A stretch of DNA of 64,000 nucleotides from Acinetobacter vivianii. Lineage in GTDB: Bacteria > Pseudomonadota > Gammaproteobacteria > Pseudomonadales > Moraxellaceae. Positions within the stretch are counted from its first letter, which is position 1; each line of letters begins with the position of its first letter. Under the pieces are notes generated by a model. It was not told the origin of the DNA. It ran no database searches and saw only the letters and a list, made by a program, of their open reading frames with translations. A program made the position numbers and the translations under genes. The stretch covers positions 682,001 through 746,000 of the forward strand of contig NZ_BMDR01000001.1 in assembly GCF_014635885.1 (NCBI RefSeq), read 5' to 3'. Positions 26,454 through 33,523 of the stretch are shown piece by piece.

Positions 26454-26484
26454 AAAAAACCCGCGGAAAGTCCTGCGGGTTTTT
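26454..26484. terminator. Terminator after the siderophore ABC operon
   Basis: 10-base stem AAAAACCCGC / GCGGGTTTTT, with an extra GGA/TCC pairing in the loop, right after the binding-protein gene on the minus strand. Confidence 0.92.
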
Positions 26485-26508
26485 GTTATAAAATCGGCAA
26501 ATTAGATT

Positions 26509-27462
26509 TTATTTCACGGCATCCGCAACTTCTTTAAGCATGGCTTTCATGCCGCCCAAGCCATTATTCATCAAATACCAATTACTCGAATCCAGATAAA
26601 CAATATTGCCGTTTTTCGCAGCTTTGGACTCATTAATAATCTTGTTATTCAATACGCGCTTTGCACCTTCCTGATTTTCAGTAATTGCTGCACCACGATC
26701 AATCACAAACAGATAATCTGGATTTTTCTGGGCAATAAACTCATGCGATACCGCCATACCATGCAATCCCACCTTGATTGAAGGATCGGCTGGGGTAAAT
26801 CCATACAGGTCATGAATATTACCGAAACGCGAACCTGGACCATAGGCAGCAATCTTGCTGTTATTCACCAGAATTACCAAAGCCGTTTTACCTTTGGTCT
26901 TATCTTTTAATGCAGCAATATCTTTTTCCAAGCTTTGTAATTGCTGTTCTGCCTCAGGCTTCTTGTCCACCATTTCAGCAATATTCAAGGTTTGCTGTTT
27001 AAAAGAATTGAACTGATCGTTGTAATCCACATCGACAAAGTAAGTTGGCGCGATCTGCTTGATTTGACCCACCAGATTTTCCATGCGGCCACTCATCAAG
27101 ATCAGTTCAGGCTGACTGGCTGCAATTTTTTCCAGATTCGGTTCTTTCACAGTCCCTACATCCAGATATTTACCTTCACTGAAATTTTGTAAAACTTTCG
27201 GTAACGGCGTTCCTTTTGGTAAGGCAACCACTTTATCGTCCGCGCCCAAAGCATGAATGGTATTTAAAGCACTGGTATCCAGTACAGCAATACGCGATAA
27301 ATTCGCTGGAATGGTAATCTGCCCTGCCTTGCTGTTAAAACTTAAGGTTTCATGTGTAGCAGTAGTATTACTGTCCTGATTTGCCGAAGGTGTGTTGGAA
27401 TTACCACATGCAGCCAATGCCACACTCAGCATCATGACTGGCAATGTTTTTTTGAAACGCAT
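26509..27462 (-). CDS. Siderophore ABC transporter substrate-binding lipoprotein
   Basis: 317 residues. The lipobox is LAAC with Cys19. The TroA/FepB-type fold follows: SRIAVLDTSALNTIHALGADDKVVALPKG, then EPNLEKIAASQPELILMSGRM and the C-terminal NPDYLFVIDRGAAI. It groups by eye with the CeuE/FatB/YclQ binding proteins for catecholate or mixed siderophores. In a Gram-negative cell it would be anchored on the inner membrane facing the periplasm. Last gene of the permease-permease-ATPase-binding protein operon, nine bases after the ATPase. Confidence 0.92.
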   Translation of the reverse strand: MRFKKTLPVMMLSVALAACGNSNTPSANQDSNTTATHETLSFNSKAGQITIPANLSRIAVLDTSALNTIHALGADDKVVALPKGTPLPKVLQNFSEGKYLDVGTVKEPNLEKIAASQPELILMSGRMENLVGQIKQIAPTYFVDVDYNDQFNSFKQQTLNIAEMVDKKPEAEQQLQSLEKDIAALKDKTKGKTALVILVNNSKIAAYGPGSRFGNIHDLYGFTPADPSIKVGLHGMAVSHEFIAQKNPDYLFVIDRGAAITENQEGAKRVLNNKIINESKAAKNGNIVYLDSSNWYLMNNGLGGMKAMLKEVADAVK

Positions 27463-27471
27463 AACGAACTC

Positions 27472-28236
27472 CTAACTAATAAAATACAAACCTAATTTAT
27501 GTTGTTGAACCTGCTGGATCGGAATATGGAAATCGAAAATATCTTGCAGAATATGTTCATCCATCAACTGTTGTGGATGCCCTTGATACACCAATTCACC
27601 TTCTTTCATAGCAATGATGTGATTGGCATAGACAGAAGCAAAGTTAATGTCGTGAATCACTACAATGATAGATTTGCCATGATTCTCGGCCAAATCTTTT
27701 AAGACCCGCATAATCTGTGAAGAATGCTTCATATCCAGATTATTTAAGGGTTCATCGAGCAAGATATATTCGGTGTCCTGTGCCAGAATCATGGCGATAT
27801 AGGCGCGTTGTCGCTGCCCACCCGACAATTCGCTGATTTGTCGGTGGCGTAAGGCTTCCAGATCCATATAGGCAATTGAGCGATCAATTACCTCACGGTC
27901 TTCTTGAGTTAGGCGACCTTGTGAATAGGGAAAACGACCGAAAGCAACCAGATCCTCAATACTGAGGCGCAGCTCGGTGTGGTTAGATTGCTTTAAAATC
28001 GCCAGTTTTTTGGCAATGTCAGCACTTTTCATCTGTTGCAGATCTTGCCCATCCAGCAAAACTTGGCCTTGATCTGCTTCAATTAAGCGGCTCATCATCG
28101 AAAGTACTGTACTTTTACCTGCACCGTTTGGGCCAATAAACGCCGTAAACTGTCCTTTGGCAATCGTCAGCGAAAGCGCATTTACTACACGCTGCTGTTG
28201 ATAGCTTTTACTTAAATTCTTAAGCTCTATTGCCAT
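27472..28236 (-). CDS. Siderophore ABC transporter ATP-binding protein
   Basis: 254 residues. Walker A GPNGAGKST near 36-44, signature LSGGQRQRAYIAMILAQ near 138-154, Walker B EYILLDEPLNNLD, and switch His in IIVVIHDINFA. It belongs to the FepC/CeuD/YclP group that powers iron-siderophore import. It overlaps the preceding permease gene by 10 bases. Confidence 0.95.
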   Translation of the reverse strand: MAIELKNLSKSYQQQRVVNALSLTIAKGQFTAFIGPNGAGKSTVLSMMSRLIEADQGQVLLDGQDLQQMKSADIAKKLAILKQSNHTELRLSIEDLVAFGRFPYSQGRLTQEDREVIDRSIAYMDLEALRHRQISELSGGQRQRAYIAMILAQDTEYILLDEPLNNLDMKHSSQIMRVLKDLAENHGKSIIVVIHDINFASVYANHIIAMKEGELVYQGHPQQLMDEHILQDIFDFHIPIQQVQQHKLGLYFIS

Positions 28237-29183
28237 TTTTTATTTTCCTTCAATAAGATCCAGAAGAAATAAATTCCACCGACAAAGTTAATAATCACAC
28301 TGAGCGTTGTTTTGAAATTCAGTACATGCAGAACCATGAATTGCCCAAGCATCAGACAAAGAATACTGACCAAAATAATGCCAATCAGTAAGATGTGATG
28401 TTGATGAGTCTTGAACAGTTCTAAGGTAATGTTGAGAACCAATAAACCGAGGAACATCATTGGGCCAGCTAACGCTGTTGCAGAAGCCAGTGCCAATACC
28501 ACAAGGATTAACAGCAAGCGGCTGGTCTTGTCATAATCCAGCCCTAAATTCAGCGCATGATCACGCCCCAGTGCCATCACATCGAGCTTGTGATAATGCT
28601 TCAGGCTGTAAAATAAAATTGGCACAATGGTCAGCAAGGATAGCCCCACTGTTTCCATTTTCACGACATTAAAACTGGCAAAACCAGCGTAGGCTGCAAT
28701 CTGAAATTCGTCGGGATCCAACAAAACCTGAAAGAACGTAGTCATGTTGTCGAATAAAGTCGAGCAAATCAGACCAACGAGCAGGAGGAAATAGATATTT
28801 TGCTGTGCGACTTTCTGGAAAATAAACCGATACAGCAGCAAGGCAAAGGTCACCATTAACAGCAAACTGATCAGATAATCAGTGACAAAGTTCAGTGACA
28901 ATAACGTACTGGCACCAAAGAAATAGATAATCGCCGTCTTGGAGAGTTCGTATAACTTATCTAATCCTAGCGCCTGTGGTGTCACTACCCGATTATTCAC
29001 AATAGTATGGAAAACCAAAGTCGAAACACCGACCGCCACACCCGCCACGATAATGGCAGCAACCGTTTTTAAGCGTAGATTCAAGGCATATTGCCATGCC
29101 ACACCTAAATTCCAGCCGAGGTACAGTGCAATCGTTGCAATTACCAACACAGCCAAAACAATCAGCTTGGTTTTATGAGGCAT
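28227..29183 (-). CDS. Siderophore ABC transporter permease 2
   Basis: 318 residues, FecCD/BtuC type, with about nine membrane helices. Conserved MFLGLLVLNI (coupling-helix region) and ALGRDHALNLGLDYDKTSRLLLIL near the C-terminal third. Resembles CeuC/FatC/YclO. Overlaps the first permease by 11 bases and the ATPase by 10, so all are translated as one unit. Confidence 0.93.
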   Translation of the reverse strand: MPHKTKLIVLAVLVIATIALYLGWNLGVAWQYALNLRLKTVAAIIVAGVAVGVSTLVFHTIVNNRVVTPQALGLDKLYELSKTAIIYFFGASTLLSLNFVTDYLISLLLMVTFALLLYRFIFQKVAQQNIYFLLLVGLICSTLFDNMTTFFQVLLDPDEFQIAAYAGFASFNVVKMETVGLSLLTIVPILFYSLKHYHKLDVMALGRDHALNLGLDYDKTSRLLLILVVLALASATALAGPMMFLGLLVLNITLELFKTHQHHILLIGIILVSILCLMLGQFMVLHVLNFKTTLSVIINFVGGIYFFWILLKENKKWQ

Positions 29184-30129
29184 AACGATATCTCCTGAGT
29201 AGCAACCACAGGAAAATCACGCTTCCCACTACACCCATAATCAGGCTCACAGACACCTCATAAGGGAAAATTACCACTCTGCCAAATACATCACAGAGCA
29301 GAACCAGCAAAGCACCTAACAATGCTGTATGCGAAAGCGTTCTACGGATATTGTCGCCCAGATACAGGCTCACCAGATTCGGTACAATCAAACCAAGAAA
29401 TGGAATCGCACCCACAGTGACAATCACCACACCCGTAATAACCGAGACCAGTAACAGGCCAATAAAAAGAGTCTGCTTATAATTCAGTCCAAGATTCGTC
29501 GCAAAATCCTGCCCTAATCCAGCCAAAACAAAACGATTGGCAAAGATATAAATCAGAATCAGAACGGGCACGCTGAGATAAATCAGCTCATATTGACCAT
29601 TTAAAATGGTGGAAAAGTCCCCTTGCAACCAGCCTGCCAAGTTCTGTAATAAATCCAGTTGCAGCGCAATAAAGGTGGTAAATGCTGAAATGATACTGCC
29701 AAAAATCATCCCCACCAGTGGAACAAAAACCGTATCACGATGCTTTAAAGTCGCCAGAATACTCATAAATGCCATCGCACCAATGAGCGTTACGACAATC
29801 GCAAAACCAGTTTTAATAAAGATCGAAGCACTTGGCAGTAAAATAATCGAAACCAGTACGCCTAAACGTGCACAGTCATATAAACCTGCAGTAGTTGGAG
29901 AGACAAAGCGGTTACGACTTAGCGACTGCATAATCAAACCACAGACACTCAGACCTGCACCCGCCACAATAATCGCCATCAAACGGGGTAAACGACTGGT
30001 CCAGAACAACTGCCAGTCTTGAGGATTGCCGACCCAGAGACCAGCAAGGCTCATCTCTCCCACACCGACAAATAAGGAAATAAATGCCAGCGGAAGCAAT
30101 AATAAAATCAGGTAACGCCGCTTAATCAT
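29173..30129 (-). CDS. Siderophore ABC transporter permease 1
   Basis: 318 residues, FecCD/BtuC type. RLPRLMAIIVAGAGLSVCGLIMQSLSRNRFVSPTTAGL and FLGLIVPNLVSLYLGDN are family motifs; resembles CeuB/FatD/YclN. First gene of the four-gene importer operon. The ribosome binding site before ATG 30129 is weak. No TonB-dependent receptor or siderophore synthesis gene is nearby, so the operon probably serves uptake of a siderophore brought in by a receptor encoded elsewhere. Confidence 0.93.
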   Translation of the reverse strand: MIKRRYLILLLLPLAFISLFVGVGEMSLAGLWVGNPQDWQLFWTSRLPRLMAIIVAGAGLSVCGLIMQSLSRNRFVSPTTAGLYDCARLGVLVSIILLPSASIFIKTGFAIVVTLIGAMAFMSILATLKHRDTVFVPLVGMIFGSIISAFTTFIALQLDLLQNLAGWLQGDFSTILNGQYELIYLSVPVLILIYIFANRFVLAGLGQDFATNLGLNYKQTLFIGLLLVSVITGVVIVTVGAIPFLGLIVPNLVSLYLGDNIRRTLSHTALLGALLVLLCDVFGRVVIFPYEVSVSLIMGVVGSVIFLWLLLRRYRYAS

Positions 30130-30209
30130 GTTGGGAGAACTTCATAGGATGCGTAAACTTAAAATAAGCTTAAAAAATACAAAACAGATAATAAGAAACT
30201 ATCACAAAC

Positions 30210-30270
30210 GAGAAAGATTATTGTTAACTTTTTTAAATGGATTTTAATCTCTGTTAAGTAAAACTTAACA
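30210..30270 (-). promoter_or_regulatory. Candidate operator region of the siderophore ABC operon
   Basis: GAGAAAGATTATTGTTAAC (30210-30228) agrees with the Fur consensus at 13 of 19 positions, a weak match. About 25 bases farther from the operon is a perfect inverted repeat, TGTTAAGT-AAA-ACTTAACA (30252-30270), of the kind bound by dimeric regulators. Either could control the operon starting at 30129. Confidence 0.4.
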
Positions 30271-30295
30271 CTTAAAGAATTTTCTTTTGGGGTAT

Positions 30296-30334
30296 AAAAA
30301 GCGCTAAGTACTAACACACCTCAGTTATAGCGCT
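30296..30334 (-). terminator. Terminator after the potassium channel gene
   Basis: Stem AGCGCTA / TAGCGCT with a 21-base loop, followed on the minus strand by TTTTTA. It separates the channel gene from the ABC operon downstream. Confidence 0.65.
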
Positions 30335-30411
30335 CCAAAATTGTTCAGATTTGAAAATGATTAGGAACTTGAGCTTAACCCTGCTCTACATTTTTATAAT
30401 AAATCTTTGAA

Positions 30412-31395
30412 TTATTCAGATAATTTCTCACCGCAATGTGGACAGAAGCGATAATGCTTTTTTTCCTGCTCTTGGTCTTCAAGTAATTTTTCTCGAACCA
30501 GCTGAATGATAATTTCATGGGTTTGTTCCTTAGGCAAACCGACTTTCTTGCGAATCCGTTCAATTTCCACTTGGTCATGTAATAGATCCAGTCCTTTCGC
30601 TTGTAGAACTTCACGAAACTCCTGTTCAAGACGCTGATTTCGCATATTCAATTCATTGGCTAGACCTGAGGCCAAAATACCTGCTGGTAAAGCAGCAATC
30701 CCCACCCCGAGAATGGTAATGAATGCTCCTAATATCCGCCCCAAATTAGTTACAGGTGTCACATCTCCATAGCCCACTGTGGTCAGCGTTACTACCGCCC
30801 ACCACATCGCTTGAGGGATTGAACTAAAGGCGTCAGGCTGCGCTTTATTCTCAACCACATAGATTGCAGATGCTGTCATCACGATCATAATCACCAAGAT
30901 AAAAATAACAGCTTGGAACGAGCCTTTTTCTCGTTGAATGACCCGTAAAAGAATTTGTAGTGACACAAAATAGCGTGTCAATTTCAATAAACGGAATAGT
31001 CGTAATACCCGTAAGAAACGTAGATCGAGATGTACGAAGAAGTTTAGATAAGCAGGTAAAATTGCCATTAAGTCAATAATTGCACCGCCACTTCTCATCC
31101 AGCGGAGACGCTGTTTCCAAGCGCTCTCTTGAGGGTTTTTCTCAACAATACTCCATAACCGTAATAGATATTCACCACTAAAAATTATGATCGAGAGATT
31201 TTCAAAAAAATCGAAATAGACACGATATAGCTTATAAAACTCATTCACCGACTCAAGCAATACCGCTGCAACATTGCCAATGATCAATGCGATTAAGAGA
31301 TAATTCACACAAGTACTGACGCTACTTTTATAGTCATCGTTATGTAGGTTGTTATAAACAAATCGTCTTAATTGTTGCCATGAAAATTGAGTCAT
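30412..31395 (-). CDS. Voltage-gated-type potassium channel
   Basis: 327 residues with six membrane segments. An S4-like helix DLRFLRVLRLFRLLKLTRY (124-142) has Arg at every third position (126, 129, 132, 135, with Lys138 and Arg141), the pore loop follows, and the selectivity filter is TTVGYGD (205-211). After S6 comes a cytoplasmic coiled coil (about 245-315) and a short cysteine knuckle FCPHCGEKLSE at the very end (318-321), half of a zinc ribbon. A tetrameric K+ channel with coiled-coil assembly is likely. The single CPHC could bind metal only across subunits. Confidence 0.9.
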   Translation of the reverse strand: MTQFSWQQLRRFVYNNLHNDDYKSSVSTCVNYLLIALIIGNVAAVLLESVNEFYKLYRVYFDFFENLSIIIFSGEYLLRLWSIVEKNPQESAWKQRLRWMRSGGAIIDLMAILPAYLNFFVHLDLRFLRVLRLFRLLKLTRYFVSLQILLRVIQREKGSFQAVIFILVIMIVMTASAIYVVENKAQPDAFSSIPQAMWWAVVTLTTVGYGDVTPVTNLGRILGAFITILGVGIAALPAGILASGLANELNMRNQRLEQEFREVLQAKGLDLLHDQVEIERIRKKVGLPKEQTHEIIIQLVREKLLEDQEQEKKHYRFCPHCGEKLSE

Positions 31396-31663
31396 ACCGT
31401 ATTTATTTTTCGATCAAGCAGTTTAAAAATGTAGCACGTTGACTGTGTTTTTAATAAGAAATTTTGTTGGGAACCTCATTTTTACTGCATAAAATAAAAT
31501 CATTTGCCAAATCATTGACCTATCTCACGCGGTTTCAACAAAACTCTCTTTGAATTTTGTGGCCTCATTCACCGATAATAAAAGCTTAGTGGTTATTTCT
31601 TTAACGATTCATTCATAAAGAACTATAAATTTTATTAAACCCGTGACAACAAGGGGAATTTAC

Positions 31664-33121
31664 ATGGGATTTAAAGCTCTCCCTACGCTTATCTCTTTAT
31701 TTATTGCATTAATCATCTGGTTCGTGATTCCTGTACCTGCTGGAGTCGACCCTGATGCATGGCATTTATTGGCAATGTTTGTCGGTGTCATTGCCGCGAT
31801 TATTGGTAAAGCTATGCCGATTGGTGCAATTGCCATTATTGCCATTACCTTAGTCGCCGTGACAGGTGTCACCAATGACACACCAAGTGGCGCCATTCAA
31901 GACGCGCTGAGCAGCTTTGCCAATCCGCTGATCTGGCTGATTGGTATTTCGATCATGATCTCCAAAGGTTTGCAAAAAACTGGATTGGGCGCACGCTTAG
32001 GCTATTTATTTATCGCAGTGTGGGGCAAGAAAACCATAGGTATCGGTTATAGCATGGTGCTGTCTGAACTGATTCTTGCACCTGTTACTCCAAGTAATAC
32101 CGCACGTGGTGGCGGGATTATTCACCCAATTGTCCGTGCAATTTCCACGAGCTATGACTCTGACCCTGCCAAAGGCACCGAAGGACGTATGGGGAAATAT
32201 TTAGCATTGGTGAATTATCAAGCTAACCCGATTACCTCTGCTATGTTTATTACCGCGACCGCTCCTAACCCATTGGTGGTCGATCTGGTGGCGAAGGCAA
32301 CCAATAGCCAGATTTCATTGAGTTGGAGTACTTGGGCACTGGCAATGTTATTACCAGGTTTGATTGCCTTGATCATCATGCCATTGATTATGTACTGGAT
32401 GTATCCACCTGAAGTCAAAGAAACTCCGAATGCAGCTCAGTTTGCCAAAACTAAATTGCAGGAAATGGGGCCTGTCAGCAAAAATGAAATCATCATGCTG
32501 GGTATATTTGGGATTTTACTGCTGTTATGGGCAGGCATCCCTGCCATGATTTTTGGCTCAGCTTGGGCAGTTGATCCAACTACAACAGCCTTTATTGGCT
32601 TAGGATTATTGCTCATTACTGGCGTACTGACTTGGGAAGATATCCTGACGCAAAAAAGCGCATGGGATACCATTACTTGGTTCGCAGCTTTGGTAATGAT
32701 GGCGACATATTTAAATAAACTGGGTTTAATCACGTGGTTCTCAGGTGTACTAGAAACTGGTATTGGCCATTTAGGCTTGAGTTGGATGCCTGCCTGTTTA
32801 TTATTGATGCTTGCTTATCTATATGCACATTATATGTTTGCCAGTACTACGGCACATATCACTGCCATGTTTGCGGCTTTCTATACGGCTGGGCTAGCGT
32901 TGGGTGCACCACCAATGCTGTTTGCCTTAATGATGGCGGCGGCTTCGAGCATCATGATGACCTTAACCCATTATGCAACGGGTACATCGCCTGTGGTATT
33001 CGGTTCAGGTTACACCACGCTGGGTGAATGGTGGAAAGCTGGCTTTGTCATGAGTGTCGTTAACATCATCATCTTTGTGATGATTGGCGGACTTTGGTGG
33101 AAAGTATTGGGTTATTGGTAG
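31664..33121 (+). CDS. Divalent anion:Na+ symporter (DASS/SLC13 family)
   Basis: 485 residues with about twelve membrane segments. The family SNT signature is in LAPVTPSNTARGGGIIHPI near 146-164, and a second motif MTLTHYATGTSPVVFGSGY near the C-terminus. It resembles the CitT/TtdT group for citrate, tartrate, 2-oxoglutarate or malate. ATG 31664 follows AAGGGG with seven-base spacing; the frame is open to GTG 31643. The next minus-strand gene beyond the insert is aconitase, but they are not co-transcribed. Exact substrate unknown. Confidence 0.88.
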   Translation: MGFKALPTLISLFIALIIWFVIPVPAGVDPDAWHLLAMFVGVIAAIIGKAMPIGAIAIIAITLVAVTGVTNDTPSGAIQDALSSFANPLIWLIGISIMISKGLQKTGLGARLGYLFIAVWGKKTIGIGYSMVLSELILAPVTPSNTARGGGIIHPIVRAISTSYDSDPAKGTEGRMGKYLALVNYQANPITSAMFITATAPNPLVVDLVAKATNSQISLSWSTWALAMLLPGLIALIIMPLIMYWMYPPEVKETPNAAQFAKTKLQEMGPVSKNEIIMLGIFGILLLLWAGIPAMIFGSAWAVDPTTTAFIGLGLLLITGVLTWEDILTQKSAWDTITWFAALVMMATYLNKLGLITWFSGVLETGIGHLGLSWMPACLLLMLAYLYAHYMFASTTAHITAMFAAFYTAGLALGAPPMLFALMMAAASSIMMTLTHYATGTSPVVFGSGYTTLGEWWKAGFVMSVVNIIIFVMIGGLWWKVLGYW

Positions 33122-33133
33122 GATGATTTAGTT

Positions 33134-33164
33134 TAAAAAAAGCCCCTTACGAAGGGGCTTTTTC
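33134..33164. terminator. Bidirectional terminator after the DASS symporter
   Basis: 8-base stem AGCCCCTT / AAGGGGCT around ACG, flanked by A and T runs. Confidence 0.92.
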
Positions 33165-33234
33165 ATGTAACTGATTTCAAGAATACTAGGATTAATTATA
33201 AGCCCAGACACCGAATAGAATGATATCAGATTAA

Positions 33235-33450
33235 CTAATCTTGCTTGATATCATAAACCCAGTTTCGTGCTTGTTGATCGGTTGTCGTTTCGCAGACATA
33301 GTAATCTTGATGCCATGAGTCTTGATGGAAAATTTCCTTTTTGTAGTAGCTTACTTGTTTGCCATTTTCAATACAGATAAAACTGTCACCTTGATCTTTC
33401 ACAGCGGAACCGTTAAGAAATCCACCAATACATAAGAAGCGAGATTGCAT
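33235..33450 (-). CDS. Small protein of unknown function
   Basis: 71 residues from ATG 33450 (MQSRFLCIGGFLNGS...). I do not recognise it. It is soluble, rich in Tyr and Gln, with three cysteines (FLCIGG, FICIEN, YVCETT) and a pattern of short beta strands. The frame is open to ATG 33501, which lies 22 bases after the large STAND gene on the same strand; neither start has a clear ribosome binding site. Its GC content looks like the chromosome rather than the AT-rich STAND gene, so I suspect it is an older resident, not part of the insert. It could still be co-transcribed with it. Confidence 0.55.
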   Translation of the reverse strand: MQSRFLCIGGFLNGSAVKDQGDSFICIENGKQVSYYKKEIFHQDSWHQDYYVCETTTDQQARNWVYDIKQD

Positions 33451-33523
33451 ATAAAATATATTAAAATCTGATTGATCATAAATAATATAATTTATGATCA
33501 ACCAAAAATATTCAATTAAATTA

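Noticed and set aside
30375-30629. 84-codon minus-strand frame at the end of the K+ channel gene
   Set aside because: Lies in another frame of the channel coding sequence and has no family features.
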